This document shows positions 8,705-18,210 of a DNA stretch of 64,000 nt, one piece after another. The stretch lies in assembly GCF_021249345.1 (NCBI RefSeq), contig NZ_CP089588.1:186001-250000 (forward strand). Direction: 5' to 3'. The DNA comes from Halobacterium wangiae. Its GTDB lineage: Archaea; Halobacteriota; Halobacteria; Halobacteriales; Halobacteriaceae. Every line of letters begins with the position of its first letter. The first letter of the stretch is position 1. A program made the translations under genes and the position numbers. Under the pieces are notes generated by a model. The model had not been told where the DNA came from. It saw only the letters and a program-made list of their open reading frames with translations, and did no database searches.

Positions 8705-9889
8705 ATGGACGAACCAACCGTGGACGACGACCGGAAACACGTACTATTCGTGACGAAATCGGACTTGTCGGGCACTGGCGGCCACAACATCGCGACGAAG
8801 GAAGTCGCGATAGCGTTCGCCAAGCACCCGGGAATCAAAACGACAGTTCTCTGTCCAGAACCGAGTGCCGAATACCCGGCCGACGTGACGGAGTCGATCG
8901 ACAACCTCGTCCACTTCCCCGCCACCAACTCGAAGATGGACGTCCTGGAACACGGGCTCTCCTCTATTCGACTGTACCGGACGTTGAGGAGCGTATTCGA
9001 CTCCGTCGACCCAGACCTCGTGGTCGCCAGGATGGCTCCAGTCTTCTTCGCCCCCGCGTTCGTGGCCTCCCGGAAGGACGTTCCGTACGTCCTGCTCTCC
9101 CGGGGACGGCACTACAAGACGCTCCGGTTCAACCGAGTGCTCTCGCGGTTGTATCGGTACAACGTCCGGGTCGCCGACCGTGTCTACACGGCGAGCGAGG
9201 ACATCAAGCAGGATACAGACCGGCTGCGCCGACCAGGGCAGGAAGAAGCGACCGTACTCCCGAACGCAGTCGACCCGGACCGGCTCCGCCCCGCACCGAA
9301 GATGGAAGCCCGGGCCGAGATCGACTGTGACGTCGCGCCTTCGTCGTTCGTCGTCGGATTCGTCGGCACGATGGAACCGTACCACGCAATCGAAGAACTG
9401 TTGCGCGCAGTCGACCAGATCGACGTCGACAACCTCGAGTTACTCGTCGTCGGTGATGGGCCTGAGTTAGCGAACTTCCGTACCCTCGCGGAGAACCGGG
9501 GGATAACCGACGTGGTGCACTTCCCCGGATTCGTTCCCCACAGTGAGGTCTATCGATACGTTTCGGCGTGTGACGTGATGTACGGGGTGAGCCATCAGGG
9601 GTCGGCGACGCCGATAAAGTGCTTCGAGTACCTCTCCTGTGAACGGCCGATTCTCGTTCACGAAGTCGCAGACCTGAACTTCGTGTCGGAGCAGGATGTC
9701 GGTCGCCTGGTACAATCGGTCGTCCCCGAGTACATCGCCTCGGGCGTCGAGGAGTTAGCGGCACTGAGCGAGTCCGATAGAGAGGAGATGGGGGGCCGTG
9801 GCCGGGAGTACGTGATTCAGAACCACACGTGGCGTGGATTCGTGGACGACATCGTCTGTGGTTCCTTCGACGAGTACAGTAGAACGTAA
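8705..9889 (+). CDS. GT4-family glycosyltransferase
   Basis: 394-residue GT-B glycosyltransferase. The N-terminal domain opens with HVLFVTKSDLSGTGGHN, the interdomain strand is SFVVGFVGTMEPYH, and the C-terminal GDGPELANF with SATPIKCFEYLSCERPI contains the donor-binding E-x7-E-like region. It begins three bases after the sulfatase stop, so the two are likely translated from one message. Probably adds a sugar to the N-glycan or a related surface glycan. Confidence 0.9.
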   Translation: MDEPTVDDDRKHVLFVTKSDLSGTGGHNIATKEVAIAFAKHPGIKTTVLCPEPSAEYPADVTESIDNLVHFPATNSKMDVLEHGLSSIRLYRTLRSVFDSVDPDLVVARMAPVFFAPAFVASRKDVPYVLLSRGRHYKTLRFNRVLSRLYRYNVRVADRVYTASEDIKQDTDRLRRPGQEEATVLPNAVDPDRLRPAPKMEARAEIDCDVAPSSFVVGFVGTMEPYHAIEELLRAVDQIDVDNLELLVVGDGPELANFRTLAENRGITDVVHFPGFVPHSEVYRYVSACDVMYGVSHQGSATPIKCFEYLSCERPILVHEVADLNFVSEQDVGRLVQSVVPEYIASGVEELAALSESDREEMGGRGREYVIQNHTWRGFVDDIVCGSFDEYSRT

Positions 9890-9948
9890 GTTCGAGGTCG
9901 GGGGTGGTCGGCGGTAGACAGCCGGAGTCGTTCCCTTGTGGAGTCGAC

Positions 9949-11040
9949 CTACGGGGTCGAACCTCCGGTGACTGTTCGAATGATGGCTTCGTACCGTTCC
10001 ACGGCAGCCTCTTTTGTGAACTGTTCGGCCGCCATCTCCCGGCAGTTCGCACTCATCTTGCGGAGTTCATCAAACTCTGCAGATTCGATTTTGTCGACGA
10101 ACTTCTCTGCAGAAGCCTCGTCAATCAGGTATCCCGTTTCGCCGTCGATCACGATGTCGGGGTTACCCGAGACGGCCGTCGTGATTGTCGGGGTACCACA
10201 AGCGTGAGCCTCCATGATGGTCGTGGGGAGTCCCTCTATCGGACTTGAGGGGTACACGAGTAACCTCATTTCGTTCAAGAACTCTTCGGGATCTTCTACC
10301 CAACCGTGAATGTTTATAGAATCGTCCTTGCTAGTTTGGTTTCGTACCCAGTCCAGCATCGGACCGGTCCCGGCGAAGTGGAACTCGTAATCGACGCTCT
10401 TTGCGATTTCGACTATGGTCTTGATGTTCTTGTCGGCGTTATGTCGACCGAGGAACCCGATTTTCGGGTCCCGGTCTTCGAAGTGTGTATCGTACCCGAA
10501 GTCGTCAGAGATGTACCGCATACCGTTAGTTATCGCGTTGTCGATTCCATACTCCTCCGCCATACTCGGTGAGTAGAAGACTGTAAAGTCGGCCAACGAG
10601 TAGCCGATGTGCTCGACCCTCCGGAGAACCCGGAATAGAGTTCTCCGAACAGATTCGGGAATGTCCCAGTTCAGGTATAGTGCGAGGGGAACGTCTCCTT
10701 TCGGTTGGACCACTACGGGTACGTCGGTACTTTTCGCAATCCAGATGGGGAGCGTGTAAAGCTGCATCCCGTTGAACCAGAGAATATCTGTGTCGACGTT
10801 TCTGACTAGCGTGGAGAGAGCGATCTGGTTTCGGACGAAATCAACCGCATCAGGAATGGCTCCCTTCCCGGTTCGAGACTCAGTGTACTGTTGCGTCTGG
10901 TACTGCTTGAGGTCCGGGTCGTCTATTGGCCCACTGATGAGGGATACTTCCCCTATCTCGGCCATTATATTTAGCAGAGAGCGCGTCTGAGCTTCCCCAA
11001 TTGGACCGACAGGTTGGGTCACTATAGTGATGTGGGTCAT
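9949..11040 (-). CDS. GT4-family glycosyltransferase
   Basis: 363 residues from ATG 11040 (MTHITIVTQPVGPIGEAQ); a longer in-frame start at 11115 would add a non-homologous tail. GT-B features include DPKIGFLGRHNADKNI opening the donor domain, HFAGTGPMLDWV, and SPIEGLPTTIMEAHACGTP, which holds the E-x7-E pair. It is convergent with the preceding glycosyltransferase and AT-richer than the GlmS/GlmU operon downstream. Acceptor unknown. Confidence 0.88.
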   Translation of the reverse strand: MTHITIVTQPVGPIGEAQTRSLLNIMAEIGEVSLISGPIDDPDLKQYQTQQYTESRTGKGAIPDAVDFVRNQIALSTLVRNVDTDILWFNGMQLYTLPIWIAKSTDVPVVVQPKGDVPLALYLNWDIPESVRRTLFRVLRRVEHIGYSLADFTVFYSPSMAEEYGIDNAITNGMRYISDDFGYDTHFEDRDPKIGFLGRHNADKNIKTIVEIAKSVDYEFHFAGTGPMLDWVRNQTSKDDSINIHGWVEDPEEFLNEMRLLVYPSSPIEGLPTTIMEAHACGTPTITTAVSGNPDIVIDGETGYLIDEASAEKFVDKIESAEFDELRKMSANCREMAAEQFTKEAAVERYEAIIRTVTGGSTP

Positions 11041-11262
11041 AGGCGTGGTTTCGTACATTACAGGTGAGGGATTAGAGGATTTCGACTGGCTGTAGAGCAA
11101 TTCTGGGAGTGCCAAGTATTGAATTGAGAACTGGTCATTTTATAATATTAGTTAAGGTATTTTTTCAAATATCGTTAGTGGAGTCAATCCACTCGACTTC
11201 AGTAGCTTTTAGCCACTTGATTCCCCGAAGGTATATCATCACGAGACTAGACGAGGGTTAGT
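11041..11262. promoter_or_regulatory. AT-rich divergent intergenic region
   Basis: A 222-base spacer between the divergent glycosyltransferase (11040, minus) and the nucleotidyltransferase (11263, plus). It contains a strongly AT-rich tract around 11138-11175, including TTTTATAATATTAG, and GGTATATCATC about 30 bases before the plus-strand ATG, both suitable as TATA elements. No gene is seen in it. Confidence 0.45.
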
Positions 11263-11976
11263 ATGCAAGCAGTAGTCCTCGCCGCGGGCAAGGGAACCCG
11301 CCTCGAACCGCTCACCGACGACAAACCCAAGCCTCTCGTTGAGGTGGACGGGAAGCCGATACTCAAAGACGTCTTCGACAACCTGATCGATGTCGGCGTA
11401 GACGAAATCGTCGTCATCGTCGGCTACATGAAGGAGAAGATAATCGAGAAATACGCGGACGAGTATCGCGGTGTTCCGATCACGTACGCCCATCAGCGGG
11501 AACAGAAAGGGCTGGCGCACGCGCTCTTACAGGCTGAGCCCCACATCGACGACGAGTTCGTTCTCATGCTCGGCGACAACATCTTCCGCGCGAATCTCGG
11601 TGACGTCGTCAATCGTCTACGTGAGGACCGCTCCGACGCTGCCTTTCTTGTCGAGGAAGTACCGCTGGAAGAGGCGTCCCGGTACGGTGTTTGCGACACA
11701 AACGGGTACGGCGAAATCGTCCGCGTCGTCGAGAAACCCGACAACCCACCATCCAATCTCGTCATGACGGGGTTCTACACGTTCACCCCTGCGATTTTCC
11801 ACGCATGCCACCTCGTTCAGCCGTCGGACAGAGGAGAGTACGAACTCTCTGACGCTGTCAACCTCCTAATTCAATCAGGACGAACTATTGATGCGATTCC
11901 AATCGACGGCTGGCGGATGGACATCGGGTATCCAGAGGACCGCGAGGAAGCCGAAGGACGCCTGCAGGATGAGTGA
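11263..11976 (+). CDS. aglF: Sugar-1-phosphate nucleotidylyltransferase, AglF-like
   Basis: 237-residue enzyme that joins a sugar-1-phosphate to a nucleoside triphosphate. The signature AAGKGTRLEPLTDDKPKP at the N-terminus is the nucleotide-binding loop; LMLGDNIF holds the metal Asp, and VEKP is the sugar-binding motif. It lacks the C-terminal left-handed helix present in the two GlmU-like proteins nearby. It resembles Haloferax AglF (glucose-1-phosphate uridylyltransferase of N-glycosylation), and AglJ and AglM are also in the window; the gene symbol rests on that context. Confidence 0.82.
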   Translation: MQAVVLAAGKGTRLEPLTDDKPKPLVEVDGKPILKDVFDNLIDVGVDEIVVIVGYMKEKIIEKYADEYRGVPITYAHQREQKGLAHALLQAEPHIDDEFVLMLGDNIFRANLGDVVNRLREDRSDAAFLVEEVPLEEASRYGVCDTNGYGEIVRVVEKPDNPPSNLVMTGFYTFTPAIFHACHLVQPSDRGEYELSDAVNLLIQSGRTIDAIPIDGWRMDIGYPEDREEAEGRLQDE

Positions 11977-12085
11977 CGGGTGACGGGGTATTGATACTAC
12001 GGCCGTAATTGACTCAGGTTAGGACAGTATAAGTTGGAAATACAGGAGTGGCCACTTAGGAGGGGCCGTCCTACGGACGTACGAT

Positions 12086-13894
12086 TTACTCCACAGTGAC
12101 GCTCTTAGCCAGATTCCGCGGTTTGTCGATCGACCGCCCCTTCAGGTTGGCAACGTGGTACGCGAACAACTGGAGATACACGTTCGCGACGAGCGGTTCC
12201 ATGACGCCGAGTTCGGGTACGTCGAAGCGCGCGTCGAGCAAGTCCTCATCCGCCTCCAAGGACGAGCAACCGACGACGGGTGAACCCCGAGACTCGACTT
12301 CCTTGACGTTGTTCAGCGTCTCGCTGGGCCGCGTCCCGTCCGTCAGCACAGCGAGCGTCGGCGTGTCTGGTGTTACGAGCGCGAGCGGGCCGTGTTTGAG
12401 TTCGCCAGCGGCGAACCCTTCGGCGTGGTCGTAGGAGATCTCTTTGAGCTTCAGCGCCCCCTCGAGCGCCACGGGGTAGCCGAGTCCGCGTCCGATGAAG
12501 AAGAACGCGTCTCCGTCCGCGTACTCCTCGGCGACCTCCAGCACTAGGTCCTCGTCGTCGAGAACTTGCTGGACCGCGCCGGGGAGACCGCGGACGTTCG
12601 ATAAGATCTCGCTGGCTGCACTCGAACCGAGTGTATCCCGGCGTCGCCCCAGGTAGACACCGAGCAACGTGAGCGTCGCGACCTGCGAAGCGAACGTCTT
12701 CGACGCGGCGACGCCGATCTCCGGGCCAGCGCGGATGTACAGCGAGTGATCGGCCTCCCGGGTCACCGTGCTACCGACGGTGTTCGTCACCGCGAGCGTC
12801 CGCGCGCCGCTCTGGTCAGCCCTCCGGAGCGCGGACAGGGTGTCCGCCGTCTCCCCGCTCTGCGTGACTGCGACGACCAGCGTGCGCCACGGATCGCGGC
12901 CTCCCGTGAACTTGTACTCGCTGGCGATCTCGACTGACGCCCGAACGGAGGCGTACTCCTCGAAGAGCCGTGCTGCGAACAGCCCCGCGTGGTAGGATGT
13001 CCCGCAGGCGACAATCTGGATCTCCTCTAGAGACTGGAGATACTCGGCGGGGAGGTCGATGTCCAGATCGACGTCGCCGTGGAGTTCGTCGAGGCGCCCC
13101 GAGATCGCCTGCCGGAGTGCGCTGGGTTGCTCGTGGATCTCCTTGATCATGTAGTGGTCGTAGCCACCCTTCTCTGCGGCTTCGGCCTCCCACTCGACTG
13201 TTTCGACGTCGCGGTCGACGGGCTCGCCGTCCTGTTCGACGCTGACACCGGCCGGCGTGACGTGTGCGATGTCGCCGTCTTCGATGTACGACACCTGGCG
13301 CGTGTGCTCGATGAATGCTGGAACGTCGCTCGCGATGAAGTTCCCGCTCTCACCGTGACCGACGACCAGCGGGCTACCACGACGGGTCGCGACGATTCCG
13401 TCGTAGCCCGGCGCGACGACGCCGAGTGCGAAACTCCCCTCCAGACGAGAAACGACGGTTGCGACGGCGTCGGGGAGCGACATCCCATCCGCGAGTTCGT
13501 CCTCGACCATGTGGGGGACGACCTCGGTGTCGGTCTCGCTCGTGAACTCGTGGCCGTCTTCGCGGAGTTCGGCCTTTAGGTCAGCGTAGTTCTCGATGAT
13601 GCCGTTGTGGACGACAGCCACGTCGCCAGTGCAATCGACGTGCGGGTGGGCGTTCGCGTCCGTCGGCTTCCCGTGCGTACTCCAGCGAGTGTGACCGATT
13701 CCGAGGGTCTCCGGCGAGGAGTCTGGCAGAACCAGATCGTCGATCTCACCGGCCTGCTTGTGGACCTCGATCCCGTCGCGGTTCACGAGTGCGACGCCCG
13801 CTGAGTCGTACCCGCGGTACTCCAGGTTCTTCAGACCGTCAGCGAGGATGGGGAGCGCTTCGTCGGTGCCGACGTAGCCGATGATACCACACAT
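12086..13894 (-). CDS. glmS: Glutamine--fructose-6-phosphate aminotransferase (isomerizing)
   Basis: 602 residues, full family length. Cys2 after the initiator Met (MCGIIGYVG) is the N-terminal nucleophile of the class II glutaminase domain; GHTRWSTHG and HNGIIEN are further glutaminase motifs. Two SIS domains follow, with ACGTSYHAG and VTQSGETADT, and the C-terminus ends KPRNLAKSVTVE as in other GlmS proteins. It makes glucosamine-6-phosphate for UDP-GlcNAc and is the last gene of the operon running from 17200, two bases after the GlmU-like gene. Confidence 0.97.
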   Translation of the reverse strand: MCGIIGYVGTDEALPILADGLKNLEYRGYDSAGVALVNRDGIEVHKQAGEIDDLVLPDSSPETLGIGHTRWSTHGKPTDANAHPHVDCTGDVAVVHNGIIENYADLKAELREDGHEFTSETDTEVVPHMVEDELADGMSLPDAVATVVSRLEGSFALGVVAPGYDGIVATRRGSPLVVGHGESGNFIASDVPAFIEHTRQVSYIEDGDIAHVTPAGVSVEQDGEPVDRDVETVEWEAEAAEKGGYDHYMIKEIHEQPSALRQAISGRLDELHGDVDLDIDLPAEYLQSLEEIQIVACGTSYHAGLFAARLFEEYASVRASVEIASEYKFTGGRDPWRTLVVAVTQSGETADTLSALRRADQSGARTLAVTNTVGSTVTREADHSLYIRAGPEIGVAASKTFASQVATLTLLGVYLGRRRDTLGSSAASEILSNVRGLPGAVQQVLDDEDLVLEVAEEYADGDAFFFIGRGLGYPVALEGALKLKEISYDHAEGFAAGELKHGPLALVTPDTPTLAVLTDGTRPSETLNNVKEVESRGSPVVGCSSLEADEDLLDARFDVPELGVMEPLVANVYLQLFAYHVANLKGRSIDKPRNLAKSVTVE

Positions 13895-13896
13895 CG

Positions 13897-15060
13897 TTAC
13901 CCCCTCCTGACGACGGCTCCCGGATCGATGCGGCCCGATACAGACGCTCCGGTCTTCACGTCGGCCCCGTTCCCGACGACCGTTCCGGGAGCGAGATTCG
14001 CGCCTCCACCGAGACTGGCGTTGTCGCCGACGACGCCGCCGAGGCGAACGTCCTCGTAGTACTCACCGTTCACGACGACGTCGGCGTCGCCCCCCGCGAT
14101 GGTCGTGTTCGCGCCGATGGTCGCGTTCTCACTGACGATGCAGTCAGTGACCACGGCGCCAGCCTCGATAGTGGCGTCCGCGAGGACCACCGCGTTCGAG
14201 AGTACCGCGTTCGCACCCACCTCCACGTTCGGCCCGATAGCGACACCGGGGAGGACTGAAGCGTTCGGTCGGACGTAGGTATCCTGGTCGACGACAGTGT
14301 TTCCGGCGACGAGTGCCGTCTCGTGGATCGACGTGCTCTCGGTGACAACTTTTCCAACACGGTCGAGTACACGTGCGTTCACCGAGAGGAGGTCCCAGAG
14401 GTGTGAGACGTCCAGCCACCGGCCCTGGAACCGGACCGCCAGGACGCGCTCCTCCTCGGCGAGCTCGGCGAGGGTGTCGGTGATAGCGCGTTCTCCGTCG
14501 GAGTCCGTTCGTCGGATGACGTCGAAGATAGACCGGTCGAACGCGTACGCACCAGCGTTCACCAGATTCGAGGGGTCGGTGTACTGCGGCGGTTTCTCCA
14601 CGACGTTCGTGACCGTGTTCCCGTCGAGTTGGACGACCCCGTACGCACTCGGCTGGTCCGACCGAATGACGCTCATCACCGTTTCGCCGGTGGCCTCGTA
14701 GCGCTCCACGAGTCGCGAGATTGACTCGCCGTCCATGATGAGGTCGCCGTTCAGCACGACGAACTCGTCGCCGACGGCGTCCTCAGCCTGGAGTACTGCG
14801 TGTCCGGTACCGAGCTGTTTCTCCTGGACGACGTACTCTATGTCCACGTCCCAGTCGTCGCCGTCGCCGAAGTAGTTCTGGATACGTTCGCGCTTGTACC
14901 CCACGACCAGCACGACCTCGTCGATGCCGGCGTCGGCCGCAGCCTCAACGACGTGCTCCAGGAGCGGTTTGTTCGCTACGGGGAGCATCGGTTTCGGGCG
15001 GACGGCAGTGAGGGGTTCGAGTCGCGTCCCCTCGCCGGCCGCGAGAACGACTGCCTTCAT
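13897..15060 (-). CDS. GlmU-like bifunctional sugar-1-phosphate nucleotidylyltransferase/acyltransferase (copy 2)
   Basis: 387 residues. The N-terminal nucleotidyltransferase domain has AAGEGTRLEPLTAVRPKP and VLNGDLIMD; from about residue 240 hexapeptide repeats build a left-handed beta helix, as in archaeal GlmU. It overlaps the preceding gene by four bases and lies just ahead of glmS, so it probably forms UDP-GlcNAc from glucosamine-1-phosphate, or another UDP/dTDP sugar. The two tandem GlmU-like genes are paralogues; which is the true GlmU cannot be told from sequence. Confidence 0.9.
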   Translation of the reverse strand: MKAVVLAAGEGTRLEPLTAVRPKPMLPVANKPLLEHVVEAAADAGIDEVVLVVGYKRERIQNYFGDGDDWDVDIEYVVQEKQLGTGHAVLQAEDAVGDEFVVLNGDLIMDGESISRLVERYEATGETVMSVIRSDQPSAYGVVQLDGNTVTNVVEKPPQYTDPSNLVNAGAYAFDRSIFDVIRRTDSDGERAITDTLAELAEEERVLAVRFQGRWLDVSHLWDLLSVNARVLDRVGKVVTESTSIHETALVAGNTVVDQDTYVRPNASVLPGVAIGPNVEVGANAVLSNAVVLADATIEAGAVVTDCIVSENATIGANTTIAGGDADVVVNGEYYEDVRLGGVVGDNASLGGGANLAPGTVVGNGADVKTGASVSGRIDPGAVVRRG

Positions 15061-16259
15061 AGCTGAGAATCCGTATCGCGCGTGATAGGCTTTCCGGGGG
15101 GCGTCGTCGTGTTCGCCCCGAGTTTCACGCCGGCGTTGATGCTCGCGTTGATGCCGGTCTTCGTCCCGTCTCCGACGACGACACCGAGCTTTCTCCGACC
15201 GGTGTCCACGGGTTCGCCCTTCACCCGCATCTCGACAGCCTCGTCGTCGTGGCGCAGGTTCGCGACTTTGGTTCCGGCACCGAAGTTCACGTCCTCCCCG
15301 AGGATGGAGTCGCCGACGTATGAGAGGTGGCCGACAGCAGTGTCGGCCATCAGTATCGAGTTCTTCACCTCGACGGCGTTGCCGACGCGAACGTCCCGTC
15401 CGACCACTGTCGACCCGCGGACGTAGGCGTTCGGTCCGACGTCCGCACCTGACTGAATCAGCACTGGACCTTCTACGTACGCGCCCGCTCGAATGCGGGC
15501 ACCCTCCTCGACGACGGCAGGACCGTGGATGGTAGCTCCCTCTTCGATAGTTCCGCGACGGTCGTCATCGAGGTCCGCGAGCAGCGTCTCGTTTGCATCG
15601 AGGAGGTCCCACGGACGCCCGACGTCGAGCCACGCACCGTCGTACTCGACGGCGTCCACGCGTTCGCCGTCCGCGACCAGGGACCCGAGCGAGTCGGTGA
15701 TCTCGTACTCGCCGCGCTCGCTCAGGTCCGTGGCTTTGATGTAGTCGAAGATGTCCGATTCGAACGCGTACACGCCGAGGTTAGCGAGATTCGACGGTGG
15801 GTCGTCTGGCTTCTCGACGATACCCGTCACACTGCCGTCTTCGACGTCGACGACTCCGAACGAAGAAGGGTCGTCGACGCGCTTGACCGCCATCGCGTTC
15901 GCGGGCGTCTCCGCGAGCGCCGTCACCAGTTCCTCGGTGAGCAGCACGTCGCCGTTCAGCGCGAGGAAGCGCTCGTCGACGTAGTCGGCCGCCTGCCCGA
16001 TCGCGTGGGCGGTACCGAGTTGTTCCGTCTGTTCGGTGTACGTCACGGGGTGGCCGGCGAACTCCTCGCCGATTCGGTCCCGCATCTGGTCGCCACGGTA
16101 GCCCACGACCAGCACGTAGCCGTCCACGAGGTCCGCGCAGGCGTCCATGACGTGTTCGACGATGGGACGGCCGGCGACCGGCAGGAGAGGTTTCGGGCGT
16201 CTCGCTGTCAGCGGTCGCATCCGCGTACCCTCGCCTGCAGCGACGACGACCGCTTTCAT
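15057..16259 (-). CDS. GlmU-like bifunctional sugar-1-phosphate nucleotidylyltransferase/acyltransferase (copy 1)
   Basis: 400 residues. It starts with AAGEGTRMRPLTARRPKP and has LALNGDVLL and VEKPDDPPSN in the nucleotidyl domain. The C-terminal beta-helix part includes LGEDVNFGAGTKVANLRHDD and VGDGTKTGINASINAG, which match the acetyl-CoA-binding turns of GlmU better than the neighbouring copy does. It overlaps both its upstream and downstream neighbours by four bases. Likely role is UDP-GlcNAc synthesis. Confidence 0.9.
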   Translation of the reverse strand: MKAVVVAAGEGTRMRPLTARRPKPLLPVAGRPIVEHVMDACADLVDGYVLVVGYRGDQMRDRIGEEFAGHPVTYTEQTEQLGTAHAIGQAADYVDERFLALNGDVLLTEELVTALAETPANAMAVKRVDDPSSFGVVDVEDGSVTGIVEKPDDPPSNLANLGVYAFESDIFDYIKATDLSERGEYEITDSLGSLVADGERVDAVEYDGAWLDVGRPWDLLDANETLLADLDDDRRGTIEEGATIHGPAVVEEGARIRAGAYVEGPVLIQSGADVGPNAYVRGSTVVGRDVRVGNAVEVKNSILMADTAVGHLSYVGDSILGEDVNFGAGTKVANLRHDDEAVEMRVKGEPVDTGRRKLGVVVGDGTKTGINASINAGVKLGANTTTPPGKPITRDTDSQL

Positions 16260-17200
16260 GCCCGCATCAACCTCCGAACGGTGTCCTCGACAGAACGGCT
16301 CGATTCGAACCCGAGGTCCTCGGTAATCGGGCCAGTCTCCATCGAGAACTGTTCGGCGATAGCCTCGTCGCGAGGGTTCTCGACGCGCTCGATCTCGGGC
16401 CGATAGCCGAGTTCCGCCTCGGCAGCGTTCTGGACGAGTTCCGCGATTTTCAGGACAGACAACACTTCGCCGGTCCCCAGCGTGTATGTCGTCGCACCGG
16501 GGTCGTCCCCGACGAGCGCCTCGACCGACAGTCGGTAGGCGTCAGCCACGTCGGCGACGTGGACGAAGTTCCGTGCTTGCGTTCCAGGGTCGTACACTGT
16601 CAGGGGCTCGCGGTTCCGTGCCGCGTCGACGAAGATGTCGATGACCGTCCGCTTCCGAACGAGGTCGCCGTCCGTCTCGTGGGCGCCGAAGAGGTTCGCC
16701 ATCAGGAAGACGTGTGCGGGAAACGACCGCGTAGCCAGCGAGTGGATGTCGTCCTCACTCATCTGCTTGGTCACGCCGTAGAGATTCAGGGGGTCGCGCC
16801 GAGTCCCGGGAGCCAGCGGAAACGTCTCCGGCTCCCCGAAGACCGCGACGCTCCCGGCGAACGAGAGCGGGACGCCGCGCTCCCGGCAGAGCCACGCGAC
16901 GTTCTCCGTCCCACCGACGTTCACGTCGAACGCCGCCCCAGGTCGCTGCTCGCACGTCTCCACGTCGCTGACGGCAGCGAGGTGAACGACGGCGTCTACG
17001 CCCTCGAAAACCCGAGAGAGCGCGTCCCTGTCGCGAACGTCGACGTCCGCTACCTCGCGTCCGCCGACAGACTGCACATCCCCGTTACTGAAGTCGTCGA
17101 CGGGAACGACGTCGTGACCGGCGTCGAGCAACGTCCGCGTGACGTGGGAACCGAGGTAGCCACCGGCACCCGTCACGCCGACGGTCACAGTGTCCGACAT
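16256..17200 (-). CDS. NAD-dependent sugar epimerase/dehydratase
   Basis: Extended SDR of 314 residues: GAGGYLGSH glycine motif near the N-terminus, HLAAVSD, and catalytic YGVTK. NFVHVADVADAYRLSVEAL is the substrate-domain motif of GalE-like enzymes. First gene of the minus-strand operon that continues into the two GlmU-like genes and glmS, so it probably converts a UDP-hexose or UDP-HexNAc for glycan assembly. Exact substrate unknown. It is divergent to aglJ across a 95-base spacer. Confidence 0.9.
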   Translation of the reverse strand: MSDTVTVGVTGAGGYLGSHVTRTLLDAGHDVVPVDDFSNGDVQSVGGREVADVDVRDRDALSRVFEGVDAVVHLAAVSDVETCEQRPGAAFDVNVGGTENVAWLCRERGVPLSFAGSVAVFGEPETFPLAPGTRRDPLNLYGVTKQMSEDDIHSLATRSFPAHVFLMANLFGAHETDGDLVRKRTVIDIFVDAARNREPLTVYDPGTQARNFVHVADVADAYRLSVEALVGDDPGATTYTLGTGEVLSVLKIAELVQNAAEAELGYRPEIERVENPRDEAIAEQFSMETGPITEDLGFESSRSVEDTVRRLMRA

Positions 17201-17253
17201 TTGTGTTCACGTGCTACACCGGCGCCAACGCATAAGGTGATTTGGATTGCTCG

Positions 17254-17270
17254 AAAACGCAAAGCGTTTT
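17254..17270. promoter_or_regulatory. Inverted repeat in the divergent epimerase/aglJ promoter region
   Basis: AAAACGC-AAA-GCGTTTT is a perfect 7-base inverted repeat with a 3-base spacer, centred about 34 bases before the aglJ ATG and about 62 bases before the epimerase ATG. Its position overlaps where the aglJ promoter should be, so it may be an operator controlling the two glycan operons. Confidence 0.4.
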
Positions 17271-17295
17271 TCACCTCCCTACAGAACTGAGTCCA

Positions 17296-18210
17296 ATGAC
17301 CGACTACGAGGACGTGTGCGCCCTCGTTCCCACCCGGAACGAAGCCAAAACTATCGGCGACGTCGTCGACGGCCTCCACGACGTCGGCATCGATCACGTT
17401 CTCGTCGTCGACGGCCACTCGACGGACGACACGGCCGAAATCGCCCGTGAGCGCGGCGCCCGCGTCGTCGACCAGACCGGCACCGGCAAGGGCCAGGCCG
17501 TCCGCCAGGGCGTCGAACACATCGAACAGGAGTACGTAATTCTCCTCGATGGCGACGGGACGAACCCGCCGGAGCAGGCGCCGCGCCTCCTCGACCCGCT
17601 CGTCACCGGCGACGCCGACCACGTCATCGGCGACCGCACGGCCGACATGCAACCGGGCGCGATGTCGCGGCTGAACCAGGTGGGCAACCGCATCATCAAC
17701 GCCGCGTTCCGTCGCATCCACGGCGAGGACTACGGCGACATCCTCTCCGGCTACCGCGCGTTCACGCGGGACTCCTTCGAGCAGATGTTCCTCTCCGCGG
17801 AGGGCTTCGGCATCGAGACGGAGATGGCCGTCGAGTGCGCGCGCCACGACATCCCCGTCGAAGTCGTACCCACCACGTACAGGCCGCGTCCAGACGGCTC
17901 GGAGACGAACCTCCACCCCATCTCCGACGGCGGGCGCATCATCGTCACGCTGTACAGCCTCGCGAAGACGTCGAACCCGCTGTTCTACTTCGGCAGCATC
18001 GGCGCCATCTTCGGCGCCGTCGGCGTGGCCATCGCCACGTACGTCGCCTACGACTGGTTCATCAACGGCATCTCCCACGAGGCGCTCACCGTCGTCGGCG
18101 GCGTCAGCGTGCTCTTCGGCCTCCAGTTACTGATGTTCGGACTGCTCTCGGATCTCGTCGTGACGCTCCACCGCGAGCAGAGCCGGCGCCTCGAAGAGCT
18201 CCGCGACTAG
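17296..18210 (+). CDS. aglJ: AglJ-like dolichyl-phosphate hexosyltransferase (GT2)
   Basis: 304 residues from ATG 17296 (MTDYEDVCALVPTRNEAKTI). The GT2 catalytic domain has VVDGHSTDDT and the D-x-D-type LLDGDGTNPP; GYRAFTRDSFEQ is typical of dolichol-phosphate sugar transferases. Two C-terminal membrane segments (about 230-255 and 263-290) anchor it. In Haloferax volcanii AglJ puts the first hexose on dolichol phosphate for S-layer N-glycosylation, and the nearby AglF/AglM-type genes support the same role. It is convergent with the next gene, overlapping by four bases. Confidence 0.88.
   Translation: MTDYEDVCALVPTRNEAKTIGDVVDGLHDVGIDHVLVVDGHSTDDTAEIARERGARVVDQTGTGKGQAVRQGVEHIEQEYVILLDGDGTNPPEQAPRLLDPLVTGDADHVIGDRTADMQPGAMSRLNQVGNRIINAAFRRIHGEDYGDILSGYRAFTRDSFEQMFLSAEGFGIETEMAVECARHDIPVEVVPTTYRPRPDGSETNLHPISDGGRIIVTLYSLAKTSNPLFYFGSIGAIFGAVGVAIATYVAYDWFINGISHEALTVVGGVSVLFGLQLLMFGLLSDLVVTLHREQSRRLEELRD

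Noticed and set aside
12746-14701. Several long plus-strand frames across glmS and the GlmU-like genes
   Set aside because: They are antisense shadows from high GC; no domain, and the minus-strand frames carry full family motifs.
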